Position numbers and translations under genes: made by a program. A DNA stretch of 64,000 nucleotides from Oceanobacillus sp. FSL K6-2867 (GTDB lineage Bacteria; Bacillota; Bacilli; Bacillales; Amphibacillaceae), in the NCBI RefSeq assembly GCF_037963145.1, contig NZ_CP150144.1:1116001-1180000 (forward strand), read 5' to 3'. The notes under the pieces were generated by a model, which was not told where the DNA came from, did not search any database, and was given only the letters and a program-made list of their open reading frames with translations. How positions within the stretch are numbered: position 1 is the stretch's first letter; the number at the start of each line of letters is the position of its first letter. Below, in pieces: positions 1 to 9,605 of this stretch.

Positions 1-388
1 TTAACACTTGTTTAATAACCGATATTTGGTCACTGCTATCCAATATGGTAAAGCTGCTGCTATATCCAATCCGATCAATATCACGTCGTAAAATACGTAC
101 GCACATTGAGTGGAAAGTAGAGACCCACATTTGCTCACCTTGAGCACCAACAAGCCTGCGTACACGTTCCTTCATTTCTCGTGCAGCCTTATTCGTAAAC
201 GTAATCGCCAAAATATTTCTTGGTGAAACTTCTTTCTCATCCATTAAATAGGCAATCCGGTGTGTCAAAACTCTTGTTTTTCCACTTCCCGCTCCCGCCA
301 TAATTAATAAGGCCCCTTCTGTATGTCTAACAGCTTCTTGTTGCTCTTTATTTAATCTATTTATCATTTCGTCAAAAGTCTGACTCAT
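1..388 (-). CDS. pcrA: ATP-dependent DNA helicase PcrA, N-terminal part (runs off the window)
   Basis: About 129 residues of a UvrD/Rep-family (SF1A) helicase are visible; the rest lies beyond the left edge. The protein opens [20 protein letters not shown], followed by the Walker A stretch [11 protein letters not shown] at about residues 32-42 and the motif Ia stretch [11 protein letters not shown]. PcrA translocates 3' to 5' on single-stranded DNA and acts in repair and in clearing recombination or transcription intermediates. It lies 14 bp downstream of pcrB on the same strand, as in B. subtilis, where pcrB-pcrA-ligA form an operon. The ATG at 388 follows the ribosome site AAGGAGTGATC. Identification is secure; nothing can be said about the C-terminal half. 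Confidence 0.95.
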   Translation of the reverse strand, partial: MSQTFDEMINRLNKEQQEAVRHTEGALLIMAGAGSGKTRVLTHRIAYLMDEKEVSPRNILAITFTNKAAREMKERVRRLVGAQGEQMWVSTFHSMCVRILRRDIDRIGYSSSFTILDSSDQISVIKQVL

Positions 389-402
389 GATTTGATCACT
401 CC

Positions 403-1089
403 TTACCCTTTTACCGCTGCTACTGTTTTAAGTGCATTTTTGATATCGGTATAGATACTATTTCCAACTATTATTACATCTGCATGTTCTTTCATTTCCT
501 TTGCCTGCTCAGTATTCTCGATTCCACCACCATAAAAAAGGAGTGTGTTATCAAGCTCTTGCTTCACTTCTTTCACAAGCTCAGGATCTCCATATGTACC
601 ACTATACTCTGCATAAAAAATAGGCAAGTGGAAAACATGCTCTGCCATATACGCATAAGCCTTCACATCATCTTTATCCGGTAAATAGCTATTCGTATAC
701 GTAAATGCCTTCGCATCTTCATTCAATATACAGTATCCTTCGAAAAATATCTCGCTGTACTCCATCATATCGATATACTCTTTAATCGCTTTATGCTGGA
801 TATCCATCATAAACTTTTTCTCCTTGGAATTGAGCACCATTGGGATAAAGTAGTAATCAAATCCAGGAGTGAGTGCTTCTTCATTGGATATCTCCAAAAT
901 ACATGGAACCGTATGGCTGCGGCGAATCCGTGATAATAAATCAAGAACACCATCCAAAGTTACATCATCCGTTCCGCCAACGATTATTGCATCCGTACCT
1001 GATTCGCAAATTAAATCTAAATCTTCGTCCGAAATTTCTTTTGCTGGATCAAGCTTAAATATATGTTTCCATTCATTTATTGTATTCAA
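403..1089 (-). CDS. pcrB: Heptaprenylglyceryl phosphate synthase PcrB
   Basis: This 228-residue TIM-barrel prenyltransferase of the GGGP synthase/PcrB family joins sn-glycerol-1-phosphate to heptaprenyl diphosphate, giving an archaeal-type ether lipid in Bacillales. Features matching the B. subtilis protein are [10 protein letters not shown] at the N-terminus, [12 protein letters not shown] (about 28-39), the Tyr-rich EYSGTYGD segment and the phosphate-binding LFYGGGI and VIIVGNSIY loops near the C-terminus. The start is a TTG at 1089, chosen because GGAGG lies about 8 bases upstream and homologues begin at this point. Placement between yerC and pcrA is the standard Bacillus order. Confidence 0.93.
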   Translation of the reverse strand: MNTINEWKHIFKLDPAKEISDEDLDLICESGTDAIIVGGTDDVTLDGVLDLLSRIRRSHTVPCILEISNEEALTPGFDYYFIPMVLNSKEKKFMMDIQHKAIKEYIDMMEYSEIFFEGYCILNEDAKAFTYTNSYLPDKDDVKAYAYMAEHVFHLPIFYAEYSGTYGDPELVKEVKQELDNTLLFYGGGIENTEQAKEMKEHADVIIVGNSIYTDIKNALKTVAAVKG

Positions 1090-1228
1090 AAGTTGATTCC
1101 TCCATCATCATTTTCCATTAGTCTATTATACCAAAAATCAAGGTAGGAATTTAGCAATTTGAGGAATGTTTATAAAATCGAAATATAAGAAGAAATACAG
1201 TAATAGGATAGATAACTTTGAATAAAAT

Positions 1229-1508
1229 CGCAAGCGTCCGGTTAACGAGGTACGAACTGCGCCCCGAACTTCGCAGTTGTTCGACGGGTCGAACATTCCT
1301 ACGGAGGGCATAAAGGAAACATGCTCTTTTAAGGGTATGCCGATGTTCGGTGCAGTCTGATTTTAATCGGCCATCATTTTACCTGAAGTCGATGCCCAAT
1401 TTCACTACAAAGGTATAAGTGCAACTAAGCCTCATGTCTTGCCAGTCGACAAGCCTGTTTTAGATTGTGATGAGGTGAGGGAAGTCTCGCTAGCCGTTGA
1501 GCGCTTCG
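1229..1508 (+). repeat. Structured intergenic repeat, copy 1 (about 280 bp)
   Basis: A 280-bp block between pcrB and yerC is closely matched by a second block at 21174-21460 in the same orientation, with about three quarters of bases shared by eye. The ends are complementary: the 5' end carries AAGCGTCCGGTTAACGAG and the 3' end CTCGCTAGCCGTTGAGCGC, so the element could fold into a closed stem. An internal hairpin is formed by CCTCAT and ATGAGG around 1432-1483. No open reading frame is shared between copies. It could be a MITE-like repeat or a structured RNA; the family is not identified. Confidence 0.75.
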
Positions 1509-1526
1509 TGGTCATCGCATGAACAA

Positions 1527-1575
1527 AAGAATAGAAACCGTAGCCCTAGCTGGGACACGGTTTCTATTCTTTTTC
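1527..1575 (-). terminator. Terminator after yerC (bidirectional shape)
   Basis: A 14-bp perfect stem, AGAATAGAAACCGT paired with ACGGTTTCTATTCT, has A/T runs on both sides. It overlaps the yerC stop codon and closes the yerB-yerC transcript. Read from the plus strand it is followed by TTTTT, so it may also end readthrough from the left. Confidence 0.8.
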
Positions 1576-1860
1576 CTTGATTCTATCTAAAACCATCATA
1601 TAACCATCACTGCCATAATTAAGACATCTTCGAACACGGGATATTGTTGCTGTCGATGCTTTTGTTTCATTTTCAATTGCACTGTATGTCTTGCCTTCTG
1701 TCAGCATCTTAGCAACTTGCAAGCGCTGGGAAATAGACTGAATCTCTGACATTGTTGCAATATCATCAAAAAAGCGATAGCACTCTTCTATATTTTCCAG
1801 TGATAGGATAGCTTCGAATAATTGATTTAACTGTTTTCCACGTAGTTTATCGATTTGCAA
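1564..1860 (-). CDS. yerC: TrpR-like DNA-binding protein YerC
   Basis: This 98-residue protein belongs to the YerC/YecD family, which shares the helix-turn-helix fold of the Trp repressor. The HTH can be read in MLTEGKTYSAIENETKASTA followed by TISRVRRCLNYG (about residues 53-84), the family's diagnostic end being ISRV.RCLNYG. Length is normal for the family (about 100). It follows yerB by 21 bp on the same strand and precedes pcrB, the conserved neighbourhood. The physiological target is not known to me; it is described only as a putative regulator. Confidence 0.9.
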   Translation of the reverse strand: MQIDKLRGKQLNQLFEAILSLENIEECYRFFDDIATMSEIQSISQRLQVAKMLTEGKTYSAIENETKASTATISRVRRCLNYGSDGYMMVLDRIKEKE

Positions 1861-1881
1861 GACAAAACCCTCCTGATTATT

Positions 1882-2934
1882 CTACTCGTTTGATATTGTG
1901 ACAGACTGCTTGATTCCTGGATCTGTTGGTACAACATTGATCCATGTCTTTCCAGGAACAAGACCAATCGGTTCGCCATCTTTCACAGGGAGGATGCGTC
2001 CATCCTTGTTCTCCCATTGAACCTCTTGCACGTGGCCTTTTTGAATCAGGTAACCATCTCCGCCTGATTTCAAGTCAATCGCCCTGCGCCCTGCATCATC
2101 AATTACTTCATGGAAGGCTTCTACTATAAAAACATTATCCAATTGGATTGCAGCATCCGTATTTAAATCAACGGACGGCTCCCCATTACTGGAGCGTGCA
2201 TACTTGCCGCTAGCTTCATCATATGTGTATTCAACACTTTCTGATGTGTTATCACCATACTCAATCTTAACTTGAGCAGCATTGCCGCCACTAAGAGTCT
2301 CTGTTTCCTCTGCCGTTAGAAAGTTCAGCGGCTCCTGTGCAGTAGTCGTTTCATATCCTTTCGTTGATGCTGCATCATAAACAGCACCAAGCTGCAGATA
2401 AGAATTATGCGGTGCTTCGCGGAAGGACTCTCTCTTAAATAAAACTCCATCATTATCATAGGTAGAACCATTCAAGAAATTAATGCCACGATTTGCGATC
2501 ATATCATTTACAAATCCAGCAGCGCCGTGGTACACATAAATTGCGCCATAACCAGCTGCAAGCTCAAAATAGTACTCTCTTGCACTCCTCACCGGTCCAA
2601 CAACCTCTGGAAGTTCACTTTGATATAATGCAAGAAAGCGAGTAATCGTACCTTCTGCTAAAATTTCAAAAACGATATCTGCTTCTGATAACCCAGATTG
2701 CGGCCTGGCAGCAGCGTGATTATTTACCATAACAGCGATTGTTCGATTATCCACTGACTCTTCCGTTCCGATACCCGTTAGTGGGAATGCAGCGGCATAA
2801 CGATTATTATCCTCTGGTTGCTTTTCAGGGGCATTGTCCTTCTCTCTATTATCATCTGCTGCTTGATTATCCGACGAACAAGCAGCAAGTGCCAGAACAA
2901 AGACCATTAGTGCTAACAAAAGCATTTTCTTCAT
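1882..2934 (-). CDS. yerB: DUF3048 lipoprotein YerB
   Basis: This 350-residue protein has a lipoprotein signal, MKKMLLLALMVFVLALAAC, with lipobox LAAC at residues 16-19, then a low-complexity Asp/Asn/Glu linker to about residue 50. The DUF3048 region follows, with VMVNNHAAARPQSGL, EGTITRFLALYQ and GPVRSAREYY. It is expected to be anchored on the outer face of the membrane. The function is unknown; YerB-type proteins have been considered cell-envelope factors. It is encoded just upstream of yerC, as in B. subtilis. Confidence 0.9.
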   Translation of the reverse strand: MKKMLLLALMVFVLALAACSSDNQAADDNREKDNAPEKQPEDNNRYAAAFPLTGIGTEESVDNRTIAVMVNNHAAARPQSGLSEADIVFEILAEGTITRFLALYQSELPEVVGPVRSAREYYFELAAGYGAIYVYHGAAGFVNDMIANRGINFLNGSTYDNDGVLFKRESFREAPHNSYLQLGAVYDAASTKGYETTTAQEPLNFLTAEETETLSGGNAAQVKIEYGDNTSESVEYTYDEASGKYARSSNGEPSVDLNTDAAIQLDNVFIVEAFHEVIDDAGRRAIDLKSGGDGYLIQKGHVQEVQWENKDGRILPVKDGEPIGLVPGKTWINVVPTDPGIKQSVTISNE

Positions 2935-2976
2935 TTATGTCCACACTCTCTGTTTTAGTCTATGTTCTATTATATG

Positions 2977-4737
2977 CTATCGCATCGTTGCTGGGAAGAG
3001 AATTGTCCGATTCTTTATGTCCACTAGCCCCTGTTGTGTTATACGTAAGAACGGCAAATGTGTTGCTGATAGAAATAAAAGGCTATAAAATGGATCGCTA
3101 AAATTATAGCCAGCTTCTTTTAAGCAATCTTTTAATTTTTCCTCTTGTTTGATTAAATTTCCGATTGACTCCTTCGATATAAATCCATTAAGTACAAGAG
3201 GGATTTCGGCTAAAACTTCTCCATCATGAACAATGACAATACCACCGCCTATTTCTTTCAATCGTTGCCAGGAAAGCAAAATATCCTTTTTGTTTTTCCC
3301 AATAAACACAATATCACCTGAAGCAGAAAAACTGCTCGCTATTCCCCCTATGTCTGGTGCGAAACCGCGAATCGTCGTATTGACTCGCCATGTACCTTTT
3401 CGATCCATTAACAGCAGAAATTGATCGCCACTTGCTCCTAAATCATCTACGTTAATATCCATCTCAATACTGTACGGCTTGACGATTACATTGTTCACCA
3501 TTTCTAATCCAATCGGAACGGAGAATTGCAGATCCCCTTTATCTAAATCCCAGTCAAAGGTTGCTGGACCTATTCCATACTCATCCCAGTTAATTATTGG
3601 CTCTGCTTCTTGCACTTGCTGTTCTCGCAGAATCCATTTCCCTTTTGCCAGAACACTATCAGGGTGTGGATTTGTTTTATCCGTTAATATATTAATGTGA
3701 GCGACACGCCCAGGTGCTATACTGCCAATATGCTCATCCAGATGGAAGTGTTTTGCTGCATTATAGCTTGCCATGCGGTATGCTTCCTCCAGCGGAATTC
3801 CTTTTTCTATCGCAATTTCAAGACATACATTAATGATGCCTTTTTGCATGAAAGCCGGTGTCGGTCCATCCATCGTTAACATCATATTATCAAAGTTTTT
3901 GAGACCTGAATCAAGAATTTCTTCTATAAGGATTGGTAAATCTGGTCTAATGACAGAGTAGCGCAATGCAGCACTATAGCCAAGTCGCAAGCGGCGAATA
4001 ACTTCCTCACCTGTCATCGCTTCATGATCTGCACTTACACCAAGCAGCTTCATTTTGGTTAAGGTTTTCTCCGAAGCTCCTGGCAAATGCCCTTCCACAG
4101 GCTTCCCTAGACGTTTTGCCTCCTGAATCCAATAAAGCAGCCGGTCATTTCCAGCAAGCAAACTTGGCCATGCTGTTAATTCACCACCCTGCACTACATT
4201 GGGATGTGATAGCCATGATAGAACATCTGGAGTGTTATAAAATTCATCTTCATCATGTAGAGCTGTCTGCGAATCAAAGCGTGCCCACCAATACATAGAA
4301 ATCGGTAATTTATTGAATTCCTCTATTATAGAAAACGCTTTCTTTTTGTCTAATGTCAAATTCCACGTCAAGCTGTCATTAACCAATGTTGTTGTGCCAA
4401 ATCTTGCAGCATGAAAAGCTAATGCTTCCGGATTTGCTAACTGAAATGGATGTGCATGGGGTTCAATATATCCTGGAACCAAGTATTTTCCAGCACAGTC
4501 AATCACTTCTGCATCATCGAGCCGCTTTGGTAATTGTTCACCTACATAAATAATACGGTCATTAAAAATCCATATATTTGCTTCCAGCCATTGTTTTGTA
4601 TATACATTTAAATATGTGGTGTTTTTCAGTACAAGTGTCGGTGCTGCTAAGCCATCAATTACTTTTACATGCTGTCTTAATTCACGGTTACGCCAATTTA
4701 GCCCATTGATCATTTCATATCCCAACTCTCTACTCAA
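2977..4737 (-). CDS. yerA: Adenine deaminase-like amidohydrolase YerA
   Basis: This 586-residue protein belongs to the AdeC/amidohydrolase superfamily (B. subtilis YerA is about 580). The metal-site motif is seen as PGYIEPHAHP (about 92-101), with further ligands suggested by VEGHLPG and by VSADHEAMTGEE. A second domain typical of adenine deaminases follows from about residue 400. The likely reaction is deamination of adenine to hypoxanthine and ammonia, but YerA is a divergent paralogue and its substrate should be treated as unproven. It lies downstream of purD, as in B. subtilis, consistent with purine salvage. The gap to yerB is 42 bp. Confidence 0.85.
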   Translation of the reverse strand: MSRELGYEMINGLNWRNRELRQHVKVIDGLAAPTLVLKNTTYLNVYTKQWLEANIWIFNDRIIYVGEQLPKRLDDAEVIDCAGKYLVPGYIEPHAHPFQLANPEALAFHAARFGTTTLVNDSLTWNLTLDKKKAFSIIEEFNKLPISMYWWARFDSQTALHDEDEFYNTPDVLSWLSHPNVVQGGELTAWPSLLAGNDRLLYWIQEAKRLGKPVEGHLPGASEKTLTKMKLLGVSADHEAMTGEEVIRRLRLGYSAALRYSVIRPDLPILIEEILDSGLKNFDNMMLTMDGPTPAFMQKGIINVCLEIAIEKGIPLEEAYRMASYNAAKHFHLDEHIGSIAPGRVAHINILTDKTNPHPDSVLAKGKWILREQQVQEAEPIINWDEYGIGPATFDWDLDKGDLQFSVPIGLEMVNNVIVKPYSIEMDINVDDLGASGDQFLLLMDRKGTWRVNTTIRGFAPDIGGIASSFSASGDIVFIGKNKKDILLSWQRLKEIGGGIVIVHDGEVLAEIPLVLNGFISKESIGNLIKQEEKLKDCLKEAGYNFSDPFYSLLFLSATHLPFLRITQQGLVDIKNRTILFPATMR

Positions 4738-4885
4738 CCTTTTGCTTTATTTTACCATATTTTCACTTTAAAGGGGTAAATTAATTATAAATTAAAATTA
4801 ACTTAATAAAATTGAAAATTTGGTCACTTTGGCAAAGGATGTATGAGGTTGGTCGGAGGATTCTTAGCTTTGAGTTGTTCTGGGG

Positions 4886-5087
4886 TAGTGCTGTTTCTTT
4901 TGGGGATGGTGCTGTTTCTCCGGGGCATGGAGCTGTTTCTTACCGAGATGGTGCTGTTTTCTCGGGGCGTGGTGCTGTTTCTTACCGAGATGGTGCTGTT
5001 TTCTCGGGGCGTGGTGCTGTTTCTTACGGAGATGGTGCTGTTTCTTACGGAGATGGTGCTGTTTCCTCGGGGCGTGGTGCTGTTATA
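4886..5087. repeat. Tandem repeat (minisatellite) of about nine 21-bp units
   Basis: Units of 21 bp each begin GGTGCTGTTTCT or GGTGCTGTTTTC and alternate between a CTTACCGAGAT-type end and a TCGGGGCGT-type end. On the plus strand they would translate as 7-residue units such as GAVSYRD and GAVFSGR, and on another frame as hydrophobic VLF-rich units. Neither frame has a ribosome site or a plausible end. Adjacent copies are nearly identical (the pair from 4931 is repeated almost exactly), which points to recent slippage or unequal exchange. Confidence 0.85.
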
Positions 5088-5117
5088 CGGTTCTGTGAGT
5101 TAATTTTCCATATAATA

Positions 5118-5150
5118 ATAAACCACTCCCTTTATGGTGGGAGTGGTTAT
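5118..5150 (-). terminator. Terminator of the purine operon
   Basis: A hairpin just beyond the purD stop pairs AACCACTCCC with GGGAGTGGTT and is followed on the minus strand by TTTATTATTAT. It is the expected end of the pur transcript. Confidence 0.75.
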
Positions 5151-5157
5151 TACTTAA

Positions 5158-6402
5158 TTATTTGCCTATGTCATTTCTAAAGAAAAATGCTGGATGCTCC
5201 ATATGAGGATGTAGCAATTGGTAGGCATTTTCAGTTGCTGCTTCGAGTGTAGGGGCCTTAGCGCCAACCAAAAGAACACGGCCTCCATCGGATACGATTG
5301 TGTCACCTTCAAGCTTTGTTCCTGCATGGATAACAAACGTACTGTCTCTTACCTCAAAAGTTGGGATTGCTGATCCTTTTTGATAAGTATCTGGATAGCC
5401 TTTAGATGCTACAACAACACCTGTACATGCTGCAGCCTCCCAATCTAATTCTGGATTTTTGCCATCTAATACGTCGTTGAAAACTTGGAATAGATCGTTT
5501 TTTAATAACGGCAAAACAACTTGCGTTTCCGGGTCTCCGAAGCGTGTATTAAACTCGATCACCTTTGGACCATTTGCAGTCATGATTAAACCTGCATATA
5601 AAATCCCCGTGAAGGGTCTGCCTTCTTTTATCATGCCGTCAGCTGTTTTTTGTAAAATATGCTTCATTGAGAAATCTAAATGCTCTTTAGTAACATCTGG
5701 AACAGGTGCAAATGCGCCCATTCCCCCTGTATTCGGACCCTCATCATAATCATAGGCTCGTTTATGGTCACGTGCTGTCACCATTGGATAAACTTGATTT
5801 TCATGAACAAAAGCCATTAATGAAAATTCTTTTCCATCTAAAAACTCTTCAATCACAACAGTAGCACCAGCATTAGCAAAAGCTTTTGAGATGAGCATAT
5901 CGTCTACAGCCTTTAGTGCTTCGTCTTTTGTTAAGGCAACGATAACTCCTTTTCCTGCTGCTAGCCCATCTGCTTTAATAACGATTGGCGCACCTTTTTC
6001 CTCAATATACGCTTTTGCTTTATCTGGTTCTGTAAATACCGCGTAATCTGCTGTTGGAATCTCATATTTTTTCATAAATTCTTTTGCAAAGCTTTTACTT
6101 CCTTCAAGCAATGCAGCTTCTTTTGTTGGAGCAAATACTCGAAGTCCTTCCTCTTGAAAACGATTTGCAATCCCGTCGTTTAAAGGGTTTTCCGGGCCAA
6201 TCACTGTTAGATCAATTGCTTCTTCCTTTGCAAATGATACAAGGCCATCAATATCCATTTCATCGATTCCTACACATACCGCATCACCCTGCATTCCACC
6301 ATTTCCCGGCGCTGCATAAAGGGTTTGGATTGCCTTGCTTTCAGCAAGCTTCATGACAATGCTATGTTCACGTCCTCCACGTCCAACTACTAACACTTTC
6401 AA
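5158..6402 (-). CDS. purD: Phosphoribosylamine-glycine ligase PurD
   Basis: This 414-residue ATP-grasp enzyme of step 2 joins phosphoribosylamine and glycine to give GAR. It shows the N-terminal VLVVGRGGREHS, the ATP-grasp segment APIVIKADGLAAGKGV (about 138-153), DHKRAYDYDEGPNTGGMGA (about 212-230) and the metal-site EFNTRFGDPETQ. All are normal, so the enzyme looks active. It is the last gene of the operon, separated from purH by 77 bp that contain a terminator-like hairpin. The ATG at 6402 follows GAGGAGGGTTTCA. Confidence 0.95.
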   Translation of the reverse strand: MKVLVVGRGGREHSIVMKLAESKAIQTLYAAPGNGGMQGDAVCVGIDEMDIDGLVSFAKEEAIDLTVIGPENPLNDGIANRFQEEGLRVFAPTKEAALLEGSKSFAKEFMKKYEIPTADYAVFTEPDKAKAYIEEKGAPIVIKADGLAAGKGVIVALTKDEALKAVDDMLISKAFANAGATVVIEEFLDGKEFSLMAFVHENQVYPMVTARDHKRAYDYDEGPNTGGMGAFAPVPDVTKEHLDFSMKHILQKTADGMIKEGRPFTGILYAGLIMTANGPKVIEFNTRFGDPETQVVLPLLKNDLFQVFNDVLDGKNPELDWEAAACTGVVVASKGYPDTYQKGSAIPTFEVRDSTFVIHAGTKLEGDTIVSDGGRVLLVGAKAPTLEAATENAYQLLHPHMEHPAFFFRNDIGK

Positions 6403-6424
6403 TTGAAACCCTCCTCAGATAAAG

Positions 6425-6472
6425 TTAAAAAGCCACCACGATCGTGGGTAAGTCTCCACCGATCTGGTGACT
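6425..6472 (-). terminator. Attenuator-like hairpin between purH and purD
   Basis: On the transcribed strand an imperfect stem (AAAGTCACCA-GATCG-GTGG against CCACGATCGTGGTGGCTTT) ends in TTTTT, the form of a rho-independent terminator inside the operon. The right arm contains the 12-bp palindrome CCACGATCGTGG. It may reduce transcription of purD, or be a leaky intercistronic structure. Confidence 0.55.
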
Positions 6473-6479
6473 TTAATGT

Positions 6480-8012
6480 TTAATGTTTAAAATGGCGCAT
6501 TCCTGTATAGACCATTGCAATGCCATGCTCATCACAAACATCGATGGAATCCTGATCACGTTTTGAACCGCCTGGCTGTATGATCGCTGTAATGCCAGCT
6601 TTAACTGCTGCTTCTACCGTATCCGGCATTGGAAAGAAGGCATCAGATGCCATCACAGATTCCTGCGCTTTTTCCCCAGCTTGTTCAATTGCAATGTTTG
6701 CTGCGCCAATCCGATTCATCTGTCCTGCGCCAACACCAATTGTTTGGTTATTCTTAGCAAGTAAAATCGCATTTGATTTCACATGCTTTACAGCCTTCCA
6801 AGCAAACAATAGGTTTTTCAATTCTTCTTCTGTTGGCTTGCGTTTCGTTACAACGTTCAAATCATCAACAGAGACATTTCCGTTATCGCTATTTTGGATT
6901 AAGACACCGCCATTAACCGTCGTGAGTTTTTTTGTTGGTATCGTATCATTTGCCAATTCCAGTTCAAGCAAGCGGATGTTTTTCTTTCTTGTCAAAATTT
7001 CTAGAGCATCTGCACTAAACCCAGGAGCAATAACAATTTCAAGGAAAATTTCGCTTAGCTTTTCAGCAGTAGCTTGATCGATTTCCCGATTACAAGCAAC
7101 AATCCCACCGAAAATAGAAATTGGGTCGGCATCATACGCACGGCTGAATGCTCCTTCAATCGTTTCAGATATACCAATTCCGCAAGGGTTCATATGCTTT
7201 ACTGCAACTGCTGCTGGTTCTTGATATTCTGCTAAAATTTCAAGTGCAGCATTGGCGTCTTGGATATTATTATAGGATAGTTCCTTACCATGCAATTGTT
7301 TAGCTGTTGCTAAACTCATCGTTTTATTTATAGGGTTTCGATAAAAAGCTGCCTGCTGATGCGGGTTTTCTCCGTAACGCAAATCTTGAACCTTTTCATA
7401 TGTAATCGTATAGGTTTCAGGAAATTCCTCATTTGTTTCTGACATAAAATATTGTGCAATCATCGCATCATAATTCGCTGTATGACGGAATACTTTTGCG
7501 GCTAGTTGTTTACGAATCCCTGAATCTAGCTGTTCAGCTTGGACTGCTTCCAGCACTTTATTATAATCAGCTGGATCAACAACTACTGCTACATCTTCAA
7601 AGTTTTTTGCAGCAGAACGAAGCATGGTTGGCCCGCCAATATCGATATTTTCGATGATTTCCTCATTGGAAACACCTTGCTTCTCTAGGGTTTGCTTGAA
7701 TGGATACAAATTTACAACAACCATGTCAATTGGTGAAATATTGTTTTCTTTCATTTGCATCATATGGTTTGGGTTGGAACGTTTTCCTAGTAAGCCACCA
7801 TGAACCAATGGATGCAGTGTTTTGACACGTCCATCCATAATTTCTGGAAAGCCAGTTACATCATCAACAGGCTTTGCCTCAATTCCAGCATCAACTAGGG
7901 TACGCAGTGTGCCGCCTGTTGAAATAATTTCATAGCCTTCTTCTACAAGACCTTTCGCGAATTCGGTAAGATTACTTTTATTTGAAACACTGATTAGTGC
8001 TCTCTTGCTCAT
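6480..8012 (-). CDS. purH: Bifunctional AICAR formyltransferase/IMP cyclohydrolase PurH
   Basis: This 510-residue enzyme carries out the last two steps to IMP. The IMP cyclohydrolase (MGS-like) domain runs from SKRALISVSNKSNL through STGGT, DGRVKTLHP and the NIDIGGPTMLRSAAKN segment. The formyltransferase domain has RYGENPHQQAAFY, the catalytic VKHMNPCGIG (about 265-274) and SDAFFPMPDTVEAA, and ends TGMRHFKH. All diagnostic motifs are intact and length is normal. It lies 10 bp after purN. Its substrate AICAR normally comes from PurB, whose gene is missing from this operon. Confidence 0.95.
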   Translation of the reverse strand: MSKRALISVSNKSNLTEFAKGLVEEGYEIISTGGTLRTLVDAGIEAKPVDDVTGFPEIMDGRVKTLHPLVHGGLLGKRSNPNHMMQMKENNISPIDMVVVNLYPFKQTLEKQGVSNEEIIENIDIGGPTMLRSAAKNFEDVAVVVDPADYNKVLEAVQAEQLDSGIRKQLAAKVFRHTANYDAMIAQYFMSETNEEFPETYTITYEKVQDLRYGENPHQQAAFYRNPINKTMSLATAKQLHGKELSYNNIQDANAALEILAEYQEPAAVAVKHMNPCGIGISETIEGAFSRAYDADPISIFGGIVACNREIDQATAEKLSEIFLEIVIAPGFSADALEILTRKKNIRLLELELANDTIPTKKLTTVNGGVLIQNSDNGNVSVDDLNVVTKRKPTEEELKNLLFAWKAVKHVKSNAILLAKNNQTIGVGAGQMNRIGAANIAIEQAGEKAQESVMASDAFFPMPDTVEAAVKAGITAIIQPGGSKRDQDSIDVCDEHGIAMVYTGMRHFKH

Positions 8013-8022
8013 TACGAATACC

Positions 8023-8589
8023 TCACTTTGTTTGTAAAAGTTGATTAATTACTTTTGGATATAATTGATGTTCTACTTTATGGACACGCTTCGTTAATGA
8101 TTCCTCTGTATCATCCTGGAGAATTGCCACCTCTTCTTGGGCAATAATTGGCCCTGTGTCAATTCCTTCATCAATAAAATGAACAGTAACTCCAGTTGTT
8201 TTCACTCCGGCGCGATATGCTTGACCAATTGCATCCATCCCTGGAAAAGCTGGCAATAGTGACGGATGGATATTGACGATTCGGCCTTCATACCGATTCA
8301 GTAATGTTGGTCCTGCAATTCTCATATAGCCCGCAAGAAAAATCCAGGAAACCTCAGATTCTTCCAATCTATCAATAATTGCTTTTTCATAGGCTGTTTT
8401 GTCTGGAAATTGTTTTGCATCGAAAACAAATGCAGGAATACCATATTTATCAGCCTTAGCAATAACACCTGCACTGGACTGGTCACAAACGAGTAACGCA
8501 ATATCACAGGCAAGATGTTCTGTTTCCATGATTGCTTCGAAATTACTTCCCGTACCAGAAGCGAAAATGGCTGCTTTTATCTTGCTCAT
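8023..8589 (-). CDS. purN: GAR transformylase PurN
   Basis: This 188-residue enzyme of step 3 transfers formyl from 10-formyltetrahydrofolate to GAR. It shows the N-terminal [12 protein letters not shown], the catalytic [12 protein letters not shown] (Asn and His of the active site) and [17 protein letters not shown] with the catalytic Asp. Nothing is missing. Its start overlaps the purM stop by 4 bp (ATGA), indicating translational coupling. Confidence 0.95.
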   Translation of the reverse strand: MSKIKAAIFASGTGSNFEAIMETEHLACDIALLVCDQSSAGVIAKADKYGIPAFVFDAKQFPDKTAYEKAIIDRLEESEVSWIFLAGYMRIAGPTLLNRYEGRIVNIHPSLLPAFPGMDAIGQAYRAGVKTTGVTVHFIDEGIDTGPIIAQEEVAILQDDTEESLTKRVHKVEHQLYPKVINQLLQTK

Positions 8590-9605
8590 GATGAAAATTG
8601 CACTCCTTCAGTAGTTGTAACACTTCCGATAACAGCGGCTTCCTCACCAGCTTCTTTTAAAATCGTTAATGTCCGGTCAACATCAGCTTCTTCAACAACC
8701 AATGCCATTCCAATCCCCATGTTAAAGACACCATACATTTCTTTTTCTGAGATACTTCCTTTTTCTTGGAGGAAGCTGAATATTTCTGGAATGTTCCAGC
8801 TGCCCTTATTAATTTCCACACCCAAACCTTTTGGCATCATTCTTGGGAAGTTCTCATAGAAACCTCCACCTGTAATATGGGAGATTCCTTTTACCATAAT
8901 TTCTTCCAGAACAGCGGCTACAGGTTTAGCATAGATTTTCGTTGGGGTCATTACTGTTTCTCCAAGACTGGCAGATAATCCTGAGTAGGTTTCTTGCAAA
9001 TCCAGCCCATCAATTACTTTGCGTACAAGTGAATAGCCATTGGAATGAATACCGCTGGAGGCTATGCCGATAACGACATCACCCGCCTTGATTGCTTCCC
9101 CTGTAACCAGCTTTGATTTTTCAGCGATTCCAACAACAAATCCTGCAAGGTCGTATTCATTTTCTTCATACATACCAGGCATTTCAGCTGTTTCGCCACC
9201 AATAAGTGCAGCTCCTGCATCAACACATCCATTGGAGATTCCAGCAACAATTTGTTCAATCATTGCAGGTTCATTTTTTCCACAAGCAATATAATCAAGA
9301 AAAAACAGTGGCTGTGCACCTTGGGCAACAATATCATTGGCACACATTGCAACAAGATCAATTCCAACTGAGTCATGCTTATTTAACTCGAAGGCAAGCT
9401 TCAATTTTGTACCAACACCATCTGTACCAGAAACCATCACAGGTTCTTTATACGTAAAACCAGAAAGGTCAAATAGCCCTGCAAACGAGCCAATTCCGCC
9501 TAAAACTTCTGGACGTGTCGTTTTTGCAATATGCTTTTTCATTCGTTCCACAGCCTCATAGCCCTTCTCCACGTCTACTCCAGCTTGCTTATATACATCT
9601 GACAT
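8586..9605 (-). CDS. purM: AIR synthetase PurM
   Basis: This 339-residue enzyme of step 5 closes FGAM to AIR using ATP. Key regions are [15 protein letters not shown] (about 58-72), [47 protein letters not shown] and [10 protein letters not shown]. Length and motifs are normal. The ATG at 9605 is preceded by AAAGGGTGTG. A 256-bp insertion-like spacer separates it from purF, unlike the tight spacing seen in B. subtilis. Confidence 0.95.
   Translation of the reverse strand: MSDVYKQAGVDVEKGYEAVERMKKHIAKTTRPEVLGGIGSFAGLFDLSGFTYKEPVMVSGTDGVGTKLKLAFELNKHDSVGIDLVAMCANDIVAQGAQPLFFLDYIACGKNEPAMIEQIVAGISNGCVDAGAALIGGETAEMPGMYEENEYDLAGFVVGIAEKSKLVTGEAIKAGDVVIGIASSGIHSNGYSLVRKVIDGLDLQETYSGLSASLGETVMTPTKIYAKPVAAVLEEIMVKGISHITGGGFYENFPRMMPKGLGVEINKGSWNIPEIFSFLQEKGSISEKEMYGVFNMGIGMALVVEEADVDRTLTILKEAGEEAAVIGSVTTTEGVQFSS

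Larger units (their letters stand above)
4738..5157. other. 420-bp gap between purD and yerA
   Basis: This stretch has no convincing gene. From left to right it holds an AT-rich segment in front of yerA (4738-4830), a 21-bp-unit minisatellite (4886-5087) and the hairpin terminator of the pur operon (5118-5150). The open frames across the minisatellite arise because the unit length is a multiple of three. Confidence 0.7.

Noticed and set aside
1229..1508. Insertion sequence or transposase at the repeat blocks
   Set aside because: No open frame is shared by the copies and no target duplication could be seen, so only a non-coding structured repeat is supported.
4886..5087. CRISPR array
   Set aside because: Units are contiguous without spacers and vary at internal positions; no cas gene is in the window.
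4812..5180. Plus-strand frames across the minisatellite (122 and 86 residues)
   Set aside because: They exist because the repeat unit is 21 bp. There is no ribosome site, the longer one runs through the pur terminator, and nothing outside the repeats looks coding.
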